A stretch of DNA of 43,412 bases from Opitutales bacterium (GTDB lineage Bacteria; Verrucomicrobiota; Verrucomicrobiia; Opitutales; JAJFLR01): assembly GCA_021772565.1 (NCBI GenBank), contig JAJFLR010000122.1, positions 1 through 43,412 of the forward strand, read 5' to 3'. Positions 35,024 to 43,385 of this stretch are shown one piece after another (position 1 is the first letter of the stretch; each line of letters begins with the position of its first letter). Both the position numbers and the translations under genes were made by a program. A model generated the notes under the pieces. The model was not told where the DNA came from and did no database searches. It saw nothing but the letters and a program-made list of their open reading frames with translations.

Positions 35024-36367
35024 ATGTCGATCTATACTACTTCTAACAAAAAGACCTATTTTATTTTAATATCTATTATATTTCTGTTGCCTAACATAAT
35101 TTTTGCTAGTGATACGCCATCATTAGATACTGGAAACACAGCTTGGATGATCACGTCAACAGCTTTGGTTTTATTTATGACACTTCCTGGATTGGCACTG
35201 TTTTATGGAGGCCTTGTTAGAACAAAAAATATCCTTTCTATTTTGATGCAAAGTTTTGCCATAGCTTCAATGATAACACTGATATGGGTAGTTTGTGGTT
35301 ATAGCATCGCATTTGATACTACTGGAATGGAATCAGGTGTCACAAATCTAAATTCATTTATCGGTGGTTTTGGAATTGCATTCTTGAAAGGAGTGGGAAT
35401 CGATAGTTTGTCTGGATCAATACCCGAAACCGTTTTTATAACTTTTCAAATGACATTTGCTATTATAACACCTGCTTTGATTACAGGTGCTTTCGCAGAA
35501 AGAATGAAATTTAGCTCAATGTTAATTTTTATGGGCATCTGGTCGATCGTTGTATACTCTCCACTTTGTCATATGGCCTGGAGCGGTGGTGGTTCTTATT
35601 TTGGAAATATTTTGGGTGCACTTGATTTTGCCGGTGGCACAGTTGTGCATATCAATGCTGGAATTGCCGCACTCGTGGCCGCAATAGTATTAGGTCCAAG
35701 AAAAGGATTTCCCAAATATCCCATGCCTCCACACAGTTTGACACTAACTGTAATTGGAGCCGCTATGTTGTGGGTAGGCTGGTTTGGATTTAATGCAGGT
35801 AGTGCGCTTGCTGCAGATGGTGCGGCCGGCATGGCAATGTTGGTTACGCAAATTGCCAGTGCTTCTGCTGCTTTAGCATGGATGTTCATTGAATGGTTTA
35901 AACACGGCAAACCAAGTGTTCTGGGAACTGTTACAGGTGCTGTCGCTGGTCTCGTTGCCATAACGCCGGCATCAGGATTTGTTGGACCGATGGGGGCAAT
36001 AATATTAGGATTAGTATCAGGAGTCGCATGCTTTTTTACCGCAACAACAATAAAACGAAAATTTCGTTATGATGACTCACTTGATGTATTTGGAGTCCAC
36101 GGTGTTGGAGGAATTATTGGTGCAATACTTACAGGAGTATTTGCATCAGAAACATTTGGCGGGATGGGACTAGCAGAAGGAGTTACAATAAGTAAACAAG
36201 TAATTGCTCAAACACTTAGTGTCCTTATTACAATAGCTTATAGTGGTGTTGGTACTTATATTATTTTAAAGATTCTTGATAAAACTATCGGTTTACGCGT
36301 AACTAATGAAGAGGAAATTACCGGTTTGGATATTTCATTGCACGATGAAAATGGATATAATTATTAA
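35024..36367 (+). CDS. amt: Ammonium transporter, Amt family
   Basis: This 447-residue membrane protein is an Amt/MEP/Rh-type ammonium channel. It has an N-terminal signal segment (to about residue 28, IFASD) and then eleven helices. ALFYGGLVRTKN near 59-70 and HMAWSGGGSYFG near 184-195 are signature segments. The twin pore histidines lie in FAGGTVVHINAG near 199-210 and DVFGVHGVGGIIG near 350-362. The C-terminal tail EEEITGLDISLHDENGY is the family's cytoplasmic regulatory tail. The GlnK gene usually paired with amt is not next to it. Confidence 0.96.
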   Translation: MSIYTTSNKKTYFILISIIFLLPNIIFASDTPSLDTGNTAWMITSTALVLFMTLPGLALFYGGLVRTKNILSILMQSFAIASMITLIWVVCGYSIAFDTTGMESGVTNLNSFIGGFGIAFLKGVGIDSLSGSIPETVFITFQMTFAIITPALITGAFAERMKFSSMLIFMGIWSIVVYSPLCHMAWSGGGSYFGNILGALDFAGGTVVHINAGIAALVAAIVLGPRKGFPKYPMPPHSLTLTVIGAAMLWVGWFGFNAGSALAADGAAGMAMLVTQIASASAALAWMFIEWFKHGKPSVLGTVTGAVAGLVAITPASGFVGPMGAIILGLVSGVACFFTATTIKRKFRYDDSLDVFGVHGVGGIIGAILTGVFASETFGGMGLAEGVTISKQVIAQTLSVLITIAYSGVGTYIILKILDKTIGLRVTNEEEITGLDISLHDENGYNY

Positions 36368-36454
36368 ATTAAAATAGTAAATTTAATATCCGATTTTTGT
36401 CTTTATAGTTCTTGAGATCATCGACAGATTATAATAAACTTAAATTAAATCCAC

Positions 36455-36757
36455 TTAAAACTCCCAACGTTTTTCAGTTTCATTCCAACGTTGTAGTGTA
36501 TCTTTAGGGACAAAATCATATTTACCGGTTCTCAAATTGTAAGCCCTGATAGTCTCTTTGAAATATTCTGATGCTCTTGAGCTTTGATCTTCTAAATTTC
36601 TTTTCTTAATATTTCCAATATATTTATCTAACGTTTTAGTCTCACCCGTAATAACTGAACCCAAAGGTGATTCTTTAATAGCTGTGTTATTACTGTTACA
36701 TCCAACCAAACCAATTAGTAAAAAAATATTTACTCCAGTTAATAATGATAATCTCAT
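36455..36757 (-). CDS. Small lipoprotein, function unknown
   Basis: This 100-residue protein has a signal peptide with a lipobox, LIGLVGC at about 15-21, so the cysteine is lipidated. The mature part is charged, with KYIGNIKKRNLEDQSSRASE and a C-terminal WNETEKRWEF. No family was recognised. The frame extends by eight residues to a TTG at 36781; the ATG at 36757 fits a normal signal peptide. It is convergent with amt. Confidence 0.7.
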   Translation of the reverse strand: MRLSLLTGVNIFLLIGLVGCNSNNTAIKESPLGSVITGETKTLDKYIGNIKKRNLEDQSSRASEYFKETIRAYNLRTGKYDFVPKDTLQRWNETEKRWEF

Positions 36758-36834
36758 ATTAAAATAAAATATATTAATCAATTTAACATCATTCTCATAT
36801 TTTTTTCAATTTTATAATGTCAGTTATTATAATA

Positions 36835-37437
36835 TTAATCTGCTGATCTAAAAACAATTTTATTGTTCAACACTAGTAAATAAATTGAGGGGACTACCTG
36901 ATTACAGAAGATGAGTATTGAAAACCAAAAAAATGAGTTAACATTAGAACAATAAAATAACCCAACTGATCCTATCCACCAAACTCCCGCACAATATTTA
37001 AATATCAACCTTTGATCAACAGCACTGTAACAAAAATACCCAAGACCAATAATTATTGAAAAAAATGCAGGTAATAAAAATATTGAAAATGCGTTTAACC
37101 CCGTACCTACTATGCCAACAATTGTAATAGCTACCGCACATCCCGCCCAAATTTTTGCCACATACCTCCCAACTAAAGGCTGAGTCATAAAGCCCTTAAC
37201 TATTGATTCAAAGTAGACCCAAGTTGCAATAAATCCAAAAATTAATGTAGGCAACCAAACATAAATTGAATTTATCGGCATCGAATAATAATTGATAGCC
37301 CATTCTGCCATAATACATTTTACTAAGATTAATCCCCAAAACATAAATAAAATTAGTCGTTGAGGTGTCACTTTTTTCTCATACTCCAACGCCATTTTGA
37401 CTTCAGTCATTTCCGGCTTATCCAATACCTGATACAT
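36835..37437 (-). CDS. Multi-pass membrane protein, function unknown
   Basis: I do not recognise this 200-residue protein. After a charged start of about 26 residues it carries roughly six hydrophobic helices, near 27-46, 56-78, 93-115, 117-136, 146-163 and 168-189. It has no charged pore motif or conserved signature that I can name. It lies 72 bp behind sufT on the same strand, and a short tandem repeat separates them. Confidence 0.6.
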   Translation of the reverse strand: MYQVLDKPEMTEVKMALEYEKKVTPQRLILFMFWGLILVKCIMAEWAINYYSMPINSIYVWLPTLIFGFIATWVYFESIVKGFMTQPLVGRYVAKIWAGCAVAITIVGIVGTGLNAFSIFLLPAFFSIIIGLGYFCYSAVDQRLIFKYCAGVWWIGSVGLFYCSNVNSFFWFSILIFCNQVVPSIYLLVLNNKIVFRSAD

Positions 37438-37477
37438 ATTAAATCCTAATCATAATCGTAATCTAATTTCTAATTTC

Positions 37478-37503
37478 AATTCACAATTCACAATTCACAA
37501 TTC
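37478..37503. repeat. Short tandem repeat AATTCAC
   Basis: The unit AATTCAC occurs three times in full and part of a fourth (37478-37503) in the gap between sufT and the membrane-protein gene. It is just upstream of the latter's start. A changing copy number would alter the spacing of the leader. Confidence 0.85.
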
Positions 37504-37509
37504 TCCATA

Positions 37510-38067
37510 TCAATCTAAGCCCAAAACCTTTCTACCAACATCAGAAATCATATGGGGCGTCCATTGAGGATCCCAAACTATTTGTACATCAGCATCGGCA
37601 ATTTCCGGTATAGACAATATTTTTGTTTTTGCATCTGCAGCAATAGTCGGCCCCATCCCACATCCTTGTGCAGTCAATGTCATTTTAACTTTCACATCAT
37701 GTTTGCCATCATCTCGCGGTTCTATTTGCAAATCATAAATCAATCCTAAATCAACGATGTTAACCGGAATTTCCGGATCAAAACAATTTTTCAAAGCTTC
37801 CCAAATATCTTCAACTCCAAATTCTCTGCCAGATCTAATCTCATGGTTATTTTGAAAGTCAGATAAACTTTCTATTTCTACATCAAGTGCTCCGAGATTT
37901 TCACTGCTGATTTGATAAAGTCCCCCATCTTTTCTAACAGTAACAGTTCCACCCAGAGCCTGAGTAATAAAAACAATTGAACCGACTTCTAATGTAACTT
38001 TATCGCCTGCCGGAATTAATGTAGCAGGGCAATCAGTATTTAAAATTATTTCATCATTAACATTCAT
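37510..38067 (-). CDS. sufT: Putative Fe-S cluster assembly protein SufT
   Basis: This 185-residue protein matches the long form of SufT. A unique N-terminal beta-rich domain covers about 1-80. The C-terminal DUF59/MIP18 domain (about 85-185) has EALKNCFDPEIPVNIVDLGL, IYDLQI, TLTAQGCGMGPTI and VQIVWDPQWTPHMISD. The cysteine of QGCGMGP is the conserved cluster-related residue. SufT helps mature iron-sulphur proteins, but no suf gene neighbours it here. It lies 12 bp behind holB, at the end of the pfkB-tmk-holB operon. Confidence 0.9.
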   Translation of the reverse strand: MNVNDEIILNTDCPATLIPAGDKVTLEVGSIVFITQALGGTVTVRKDGGLYQISSENLGALDVEIESLSDFQNNHEIRSGREFGVEDIWEALKNCFDPEIPVNIVDLGLIYDLQIEPRDDGKHDVKVKMTLTAQGCGMGPTIAADAKTKILSIPEIADADVQIVWDPQWTPHMISDVGRKVLGLD

Positions 38068-38079
38068 AATAGTTTAAAA

Positions 38080-39036
38080 TTATTTTGCAGACCAAATTTT
38101 CAGTGACGAAAGTAGAAAGTATTCGAGTGCCGTATCTTCTTTCAAATTAACTTCTAATAGTCCAACTATAGATTCCAGCACTGAAATTGAGTTAATAATT
38201 TTTTGATTCGTTTTATCTGATCCTTCCAGATTTATCAGTGACTCCTGACTTGTTTGTATTTCAATCTCACAGAATATTTGCTGTCTAATACTTTTGAAAA
38301 CACCTACTTCTAACGCATCTACAATATCACTGGAAATATCCGGCGAAATTTGTTTTTTCTGATCATTCCAGGCTGCACTCGAAAGTTTTTTTAATATTAT
38401 CTGAAACTGATATATTAACCCATAAAGATTGAGAACAAGCTTGCTTCTATTTTTCACATTTTTCTCGTGATTTAATAAACAAACCAGCCACTCATTGTAA
38501 CTATTCAACCAATTACTCCAGTCTTCATCATCGATTCTATTATCTACAGATGGGAGCCTAAAATTAATACAACGACTCCTAATGGTCGGCAGAAGATCAT
38601 ATAGCCTGGTAGTAAATAACAAAATTGTGCTATCGACTGGTGGTTCTTCTAACGTTTTCAAAAACGCATTTGCAGATTCCTGATTCATACGATCAGCTTC
38701 ATGGATTATTGCCACTTTGGCACCACCCTGATGAGAAGTAAACTGTATTTGACGGATCATTTCCCTGACGCTCTTTACACTGATTCGACGCATCTTATTT
38801 GAAGGACGCACAACAAATAGATCCGGATGAAAGAAAGTCTGATCACTATTCAGATTATTCTTGTTTACCTTGAGCAAATTAGATGCAAGCGCTAAACTAA
38901 CCTCTTCAAGCACCTTTATATTATCACAATGAAATAAAATTGCGTGAGGTAAACGGTTTTTAGACAGTGAATTATCTAACGCTTTGATCGATGCACTCGA
39001 CGCCAGTGGCTCAGTCAATAAGTCTGCAAAGCTCAT
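38080..39036 (-). CDS. holB: DNA polymerase III subunit delta'
   Basis: This 318-residue protein is an AAA+-fold clamp-loader subunit. RLPHAILFHCDNIKVLEEV near 30-48 stands where a P-loop would be, in the degenerate form expected for delta'. The sensor-like segment KVAIIHEADRMNQESANAFL, followed by KTLEEPPVDSTILLFTT, is the most typical part of this family. It continues with YDLLPTIRSRCINFRLPS. No zinc-binding cysteine cluster is present. Its start overlaps the tmk stop by 26 bp, a classical neighbour pair. Confidence 0.92.
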   Translation of the reverse strand: MSFADLLTEPLASSASIKALDNSLSKNRLPHAILFHCDNIKVLEEVSLALASNLLKVNKNNLNSDQTFFHPDLFVVRPSNKMRRISVKSVREMIRQIQFTSHQGGAKVAIIHEADRMNQESANAFLKTLEEPPVDSTILLFTTRLYDLLPTIRSRCINFRLPSVDNRIDDEDWSNWLNSYNEWLVCLLNHEKNVKNRSKLVLNLYGLIYQFQIILKKLSSAAWNDQKKQISPDISSDIVDALEVGVFKSIRQQIFCEIEIQTSQESLINLEGSDKTNQKIINSISVLESIVGLLEVNLKEDTALEYFLLSSLKIWSAK

Positions 39037-39661
39037 TCCAAATATCTTCAGCTACCTCTTGACGCTCCTTGGTTCCATCTGCAATGATAAATCGATCCGG
39101 TATTGCTTTTGCCAGCATGAGATAACCCTCTCGCACTTTACGATAAAATTCAATATTCTCCTCTTCCATACGATCCGGTAAATCAGAAGCTCTATGCTTT
39201 ATTCGCTCCATACCTATCTCCGCAGGTGTATCAACTACAATCGTATAATCAGGCATTAAATCACCCACTGCAAAAGTATTAATTATATGTACTGGTTCTG
39301 CAGCGATCTTTCGCCCCACACCTTGATAAACTGTAGTCGAATCTAAAAATCGATCACAGAGAATTATTTTTCCTTCATCGAGTGAGGGTAAAATCACTTC
39401 TCGAACCAACTGGGCACGACTTGCGGCAAATAGTAATAATTCTGTTTCAGAAAACATACGGTCATCACCATAAGCATGCAGTAACATATGACGAATATCT
39501 TCACCAATTTGAGTACCACCCGGCTCACGCGTCACAACAACTTCAAAACCCTCGTCTTCAAATGAAGTTGCTAATCGACTGATCTGGGTAGTTTTACCAC
39601 TCCCCTCAGAACCTTCGAACGTTATCAATAAACCATTTTCATTATTTTTTGGATCAGGCAT
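39011..39661 (-). CDS. tmk: Thymidylate kinase
   Basis: This 216-residue enzyme phosphorylates dTMP to dTDP. The P-loop FEGSEGSGKTTQ lies near 15-26, followed by the DRY-like site DRFLDSTTVYQG near 102-113. EPGGTQIGEDIRHML near 45-59 is the substrate-binding loop. The LID region near 150 carries basic residues (RIKHRASDLPDRMEEE). It starts 4 bp behind the pfkB-type gene and overlaps holB by 26 bp. Confidence 0.96.
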   Translation of the reverse strand: MPDPKNNENGLLITFEGSEGSGKTTQISRLATSFEDEGFEVVVTREPGGTQIGEDIRHMLLHAYGDDRMFSETELLLFAASRAQLVREVILPSLDEGKIILCDRFLDSTTVYQGVGRKIAAEPVHIINTFAVGDLMPDYTIVVDTPAEIGMERIKHRASDLPDRMEEENIEFYRKVREGYLMLAKAIPDRFIIADGTKERQEVAEDIWNELCRLID

Positions 39662-39665
39662 AAAT

Positions 39666-40778
39666 TTATCTCCAGTTTTTTATAAAATTTTCAATTTCAC
39701 CAATTGTAGGACTTTTTGCATTTTTTACATAGTATCCTGAAAATGTAGCAGCTAATGTCAAACAAGATATTGGGCTAAGCCCTAATGTCTGTGCTGTAAC
39801 AAATCCGGCATTAAAATGATCCCCTGCACCAGTAGATATCAGCGGAGATTCTTCATAAGGACCTAAAACTGACCAGACATCATCCTTTGTCGAACACGTA
39901 GCTAATTTGACAGAATGGATAACCACATGTGATATGTCAAGTTCTTGACGTATTCGATGTGCAATTTTCTTCATGCCGTCGACATCAGGCTCAATTTGTT
40001 TATTTCCTAAAACTAAATCTACCTGCTGTGCTTCCTTCAGATTTAACCCCAAAGTGACACTTCCATGAGAACGAAATTTTGCAATCGTTTTGAGTGCCGA
40101 CTCTAATTCTTCAGCAGTTCTCTTTTCCGGATCAGCTAAATCAAAAAAGAAGATCCTGTTGTCTCGAGGCCCTAAATTGGGTAAAGCTTTTTCCAATAAA
40201 TCAGTAAATATTTGCGTCATTTTTGGAATCATCGTCCAATTCACCATTGCAAAAATATCTGCTCTTGAAATCAGATCATAGAATGGCCCTTCTTCCATAA
40301 CGTCTATAATCTTTTGGTAAGTTATTTGATCCAAACTGGCCATCTCTCCAAATAATATTTTACCGTCAGAAAACTCTACAGCGTTAGTTAATCCAGGTTC
40401 ACAAATTGACACTGCATTGGTTTTTTTTGCAAACTCATCAAACAGCGAATGGATCTTGGGCATACCTAGTGCTCCAATATAATTTACCTTTAAACCGGCG
40501 GAAAGCAATGAATTCGCCATAATCGGCCCGTTGCCACCGAGCTTTTCAGTAGTGGGAAATAATTCGATATTTGTGCTTTTACCTGCAGCATCAGATATTC
40601 TTTTGCCAAATTCATTGATTGTCTGAATAGGCTCAAAATCATTTCCGACTCCAAAACGTTTGTCAACCGGTGTCAAAATTTTATCGATAAAACCGTCAAA
40701 TCCGACAAGAGCTGATCGTTTTGACAGCTCGCTTGATTTATTTGCTAATTCTTTGAGTGTGTTTTCTTTATGATTCAT
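39666..40778 (-). CDS. PfkB-family sugar or nucleoside kinase
   Basis: This 370-residue protein is a ribokinase-like kinase. GFDGFIDKI near 26-34 and GGNGPIMANSLLSAGLKVNY near 81-100 are the N-terminal substrate-binding pieces. The catalytic anion-hole motif STGAGDHFNAGF near 315-326 puts the base at D320. It is longer than typical members, about 300 residues, with an insertion near 195-260. The substrate is not readable. It leads a tight operon with tmk, holB and sufT. Confidence 0.85.
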   Translation of the reverse strand: MNHKENTLKELANKSSELSKRSALVGFDGFIDKILTPVDKRFGVGNDFEPIQTINEFGKRISDAAGKSTNIELFPTTEKLGGNGPIMANSLLSAGLKVNYIGALGMPKIHSLFDEFAKKTNAVSICEPGLTNAVEFSDGKILFGEMASLDQITYQKIIDVMEEGPFYDLISRADIFAMVNWTMIPKMTQIFTDLLEKALPNLGPRDNRIFFFDLADPEKRTAEELESALKTIAKFRSHGSVTLGLNLKEAQQVDLVLGNKQIEPDVDGMKKIAHRIRQELDISHVVIHSVKLATCSTKDDVWSVLGPYEESPLISTGAGDHFNAGFVTAQTLGLSPISCLTLAATFSGYYVKNAKSPTIGEIENFIKNWR

Positions 40779-40793
40779 CGTATTGCTATATTA

Positions 40794-41972
40794 CTACTCA
40801 ATCTTTTTAGAGAATAATATCAATTCAAAATTATAACCATAAACGTCCTTTCCGTCATGAAGGTATTTACTAAATAATTTATTATCTGAGCTCTGCTGTA
40901 ATAATAGCTCCTTCACTCTATAAAATTGCTTTTCATCAACAAAATATGGTTGATAATGAGTGATACGGTTATCACTGAAGATTGGGTATAGACGGAGTTT
41001 TAAAATAAAGTTACCATTCTTTTGAGACACATCTAGTTTAGCAATCAAACTAAATGGATCTATCTTCTTTTTTTTATATCGCCCAGGTGCATTGAAAACA
41101 AAATTACCGAGATTATAGATAATCCATCGCCCATTGTATTGCTCAATCTCCTGCATGACATGAGCACCATGACCAATCACAATATCAGCTCCTGCATCAA
41201 TCAAGGCATGCGCAAGGGCAGTTTGCTCTTTAGTCTTCCATGCATAGTTTTTTCCAAAATGAGGATACGCCACAACAATCGCTTTGGGATTAGAAAGGCG
41301 AATTTCCTTTAACTGTACAGTAGCACGATCAATTGTCCAGGCATTCGTGCCAGCTTTATTTTTACCTGAATAAAAATAATATTCTTTTTCATATTTTTTT
41401 CGATATTCGAAACCCGCAGCAATCACTAGTTGTAGTGGTTGTTGGTTGAGTAAATAATTGAATTTCAGAGGTTGAGCTGCAGATTCTTCATCAACACCAG
41501 CACCTAGACACTGTATATTAAATTTCTTCAACGACTGGAATGTTTGCTCAAGACCTTCAACCCCAAAATCTAATGAATGATTATTGGCTAAAGAAACTAT
41601 CCTAATATTATTATCATACAGTGCTTTGGGGGTTTTTGTTAAATCGCTCCAGTGAAGATAATCCTTTTTACCTTTTAATGGAGATATGGCCAGATCAGTT
41701 ACAGGAGTTTCAAGATTTGCAATTACAAATTCGGCCTGTTCCAAAAAGGCGGTAAATTTTTTCAGACTGTATTGATATCCTTTAGCAGTTAGAATATTTT
41801 CACCCCCATACTTTTCAATCTGCTCCTGATAGTTTTCTCCAAAACTTGTATCTCCCAAAAATATAAAACTAACTTTTCCATCAGGTATATTCATAACTTG
41901 CGCTGCATCAATAGTATTAAAATTTAATACAAACAACGCTATGAACAATATATATATATCAATAGTTAGCAT
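40794..41972 (-). CDS. CapA-family metallophosphatase-like protein
   Basis: This 392-residue protein has a signal peptide (to about residue 24) and a CapA/PgsA-type metallophosphoesterase domain. FIFLGDTSFGENY near 36-48, FVIANLETPVTDL near 82-94, IVSLANNHSLDFGVEGLEQT near 124-143 and VIGHGAHVMQEIEQYNGRWI near 245-264, with YNLGNFVFN following, are the family's metal-site segments. Relatives take part in poly-gamma-glutamate capsule making, but none of the partner genes is nearby, so a general extracellular phosphatase is as likely. Confidence 0.87.
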   Translation of the reverse strand: MLTIDIYILFIALFVLNFNTIDAAQVMNIPDGKVSFIFLGDTSFGENYQEQIEKYGGENILTAKGYQYSLKKFTAFLEQAEFVIANLETPVTDLAISPLKGKKDYLHWSDLTKTPKALYDNNIRIVSLANNHSLDFGVEGLEQTFQSLKKFNIQCLGAGVDEESAAQPLKFNYLLNQQPLQLVIAAGFEYRKKYEKEYYFYSGKNKAGTNAWTIDRATVQLKEIRLSNPKAIVVAYPHFGKNYAWKTKEQTALAHALIDAGADIVIGHGAHVMQEIEQYNGRWIIYNLGNFVFNAPGRYKKKKIDPFSLIAKLDVSQKNGNFILKLRLYPIFSDNRITHYQPYFVDEKQFYRVKELLLQQSSDNKLFSKYLHDGKDVYGYNFELILFSKKIE

Positions 41973-42012
41973 GCAAAGAAACTATAGTTGGGACTTCTTC
42001 ATTCAAGAAAAA

Positions 42013-42372
42013 TCAATTTCCCAACTGCGTCTTTATTTCCTCTCTTATCTGTTCAACATCGTAATGCTCATTTAATGCAACCTTCAGCGACTGAAGACCA
42101 ACAGCAACAATAATTCCGGTAAAAAGCACACCGACCAACGCTATAATTATTGATGCAATTTTGGATCTGCGATGCAAAGGACGAAAGTCACCATAACCGA
42201 CAGTTGTCGCAGTGATAAATGCATAATATAATGAATCTAAAATTGACCACTTTTCAATTCGACCCACAAACTGGCCAATCAGTGTAATTGTAATCATCAG
42301 AAAAATGAGTATTGGGCTTACCAGAAAAATTGTCGTGATGAATACCTTTAGAAATGTCAGTGTAAATTCCAT
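42013..42372 (-). CDS. Two-helix potassium channel
   Basis: This 119-residue protein is a minimal ion channel: an outer helix near 8-34, a pore helix (ILDSLYYAFITA), the selectivity filter TVGYGDF near 57-63, and an inner helix near 73-94. The filter is canonical for potassium. No RCK or other gating domain is fused; the tail after residue 95 (LKVALNEHYDVEQIREEIK) is a short amphipathic stretch. It should be a homotetramer in the inner membrane. Confidence 0.92.
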   Translation of the reverse strand: MEFTLTFLKVFITTIFLVSPILIFLMITITLIGQFVGRIEKWSILDSLYYAFITATTVGYGDFRPLHRRSKIASIIIALVGVLFTGIIVAVGLQSLKVALNEHYDVEQIREEIKTQLGN

Positions 42373-42410
42373 TATTTATTATCACCAATACTTCGATAAA
42401 AATTGTAAAC

Positions 42411-42656
42411 TCAATTCAAAATCTTCAGTGCAAAGTAAGGGACAATATTTAGAACTATAATTGCAATCTTGTACTGAGCTAAATATTGAAAATAAGCTCG
42501 AGACAAATCATTCTCCTGCAAATTAAACATTTTGGCATGAATGCGAGATATTGAATCTCGTAATAAAATTACAGATATTGAAGAAAGCATCAATAATCCT
42601 ATATTTATTACTGCACACCATCCAAAAAATTTTGTTAATATTTCGATTGTAATCAT
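42411..42656 (-). CDS. DUF6868-like small membrane protein
   Basis: This 81-residue protein has two hydrophobic helices (about 8-31 and 62-78), with GWCAVINIGLLML in the first. The middle carries HAKMFNLQENDLSRAYFQYL and the end YKIAIIVLNIVPYFAL. That pattern matches the DUF6868 group as I remember it. Its function is unknown. The frame extends six residues to a TTG at 42674; the ATG at 42656 was chosen. It may be co-transcribed with the potassium channel. Confidence 0.65.
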   Translation of the reverse strand: MITIEILTKFFGWCAVINIGLLMLSSISVILLRDSISRIHAKMFNLQENDLSRAYFQYLAQYKIAIIVLNIVPYFALKILN

Positions 42657-42690
42657 ATAGCAATAATACAACAAGAGTCGTTAAAAACAA

Positions 42691-43133
42691 CTATTCTTCC
42701 AAAATATAATAATAACGATCTCCAGCAAGTTTCCTGTAATATCCTGTACTAAGATTTCCGTCATCAAATTCTGCATCTATTTCTTCAAGCTGAGAATCGG
42801 GAATAATAAATTGGTGAACGCCAAATGCCTGGGTAATACCAAACGAGTTTAACTCCATATCCCAAACACCCCCGATTGGTGTGACACTTGTCCATTTTTT
42901 AGCACTGATATATTCAGCCCAACCAGATGGCACTGCCCCGCTGCCGGAATCCTCAAGATACTCTCCAGTTTCTAAAATGTATTGATTAGCTGCAGTAGCG
43001 AAAACACGAATATCATTTATAAAACGAGAATTCATAGAACTTTTGCGCATTTTGTGATACGAAGGATATGCAAGTGATAAGAGCAATCCAATAATGACAA
43101 CTACAACCATTATTTCAACGAGCGTCTGGACTT
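42691..43133 (-). pseudogene. Pilin-like gene with destroyed prepilin leader
   Basis: From ATG 43110 the frame reads MVVVVIIGLLLSLAYPSYHK and ends YYYILEE, a paralogue of the pilin-like gene at 9742. Extending in frame upstream gives TLVE before IMVVVV, so the true signature is TLVEIM. The GF of GFTLVE is gone: AAG TCC (KS) at 43133-43128 is followed by only two bases before ACG, where GGxTTx should be, so the reading frame breaks and a TAA lies at 43134. An internal start would yield a protein lacking its leader peptide. The loss removes the cleavage site for prepilin peptidase. Confidence 0.7.
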
Positions 43134-43176
43134 AGCTACCACTCCAGTATCGTTCAATTGTTAAGTCAATGTTCAT
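43132..43176 (-). pseudogene. Truncated ORF start, MNIDLTIERYWSGS
   Basis: ATG 43176 opens a 14-codon frame ending at TAA 43134-43132, 14 bp behind the 64-residue gene and preceded by AGGAG. The start is reminiscent of small HicB-like antitoxins, but it stops where the broken pilin begins. It reads like one gene's head joined to another's body at about 43133. The family name is a guess. Confidence 0.3.
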
Positions 43177-43190
43177 CTCCTCTTCATCGT

Positions 43191-43385
43191 TCAAATTTCC
43201 GGCGGTGTAATGTGGTTAGCTTCAGTCGCTTTGTTCGGCATTCCCTTTCTACGGTCGACGAGCTTGATACTAGAATGACTCTCCATCTTCTGTAACTCGA
43301 TTACCATGGAATGTATATCATAGTCGTGTTTTCTCGCAAACTCATCTCTGCTGCGCCATACTTCTTCTAATATTTCATTCTTCAT
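43191..43385 (-). CDS. Small hypothetical protein, possible antitoxin-like
   Basis: This 64-residue protein begins MKNEILEEVWRSRDEFARKH, then DYDIHSMVIELQKMESH. The helical opening with EVWRSRDEFA and HxYD-type motif resembles small proteins paired with toxin-like genes. The last third (RRKGMPNKATEANHITPPEI) looks irregular. It lies directly upstream of the 14-codon fragment, so it may be the intact half of a small two-gene module. No partner is complete in the window. Confidence 0.5.
   Translation of the reverse strand: MKNEILEEVWRSRDEFARKHDYDIHSMVIELQKMESHSSIKLVDRRKGMPNKATEANHITPPEI

Noticed and set aside
35596-35961. 121-codon minus-strand frame inside amt
   Set aside because: Its residues mirror the amt codons and it lies wholly within a conserved membrane protein.
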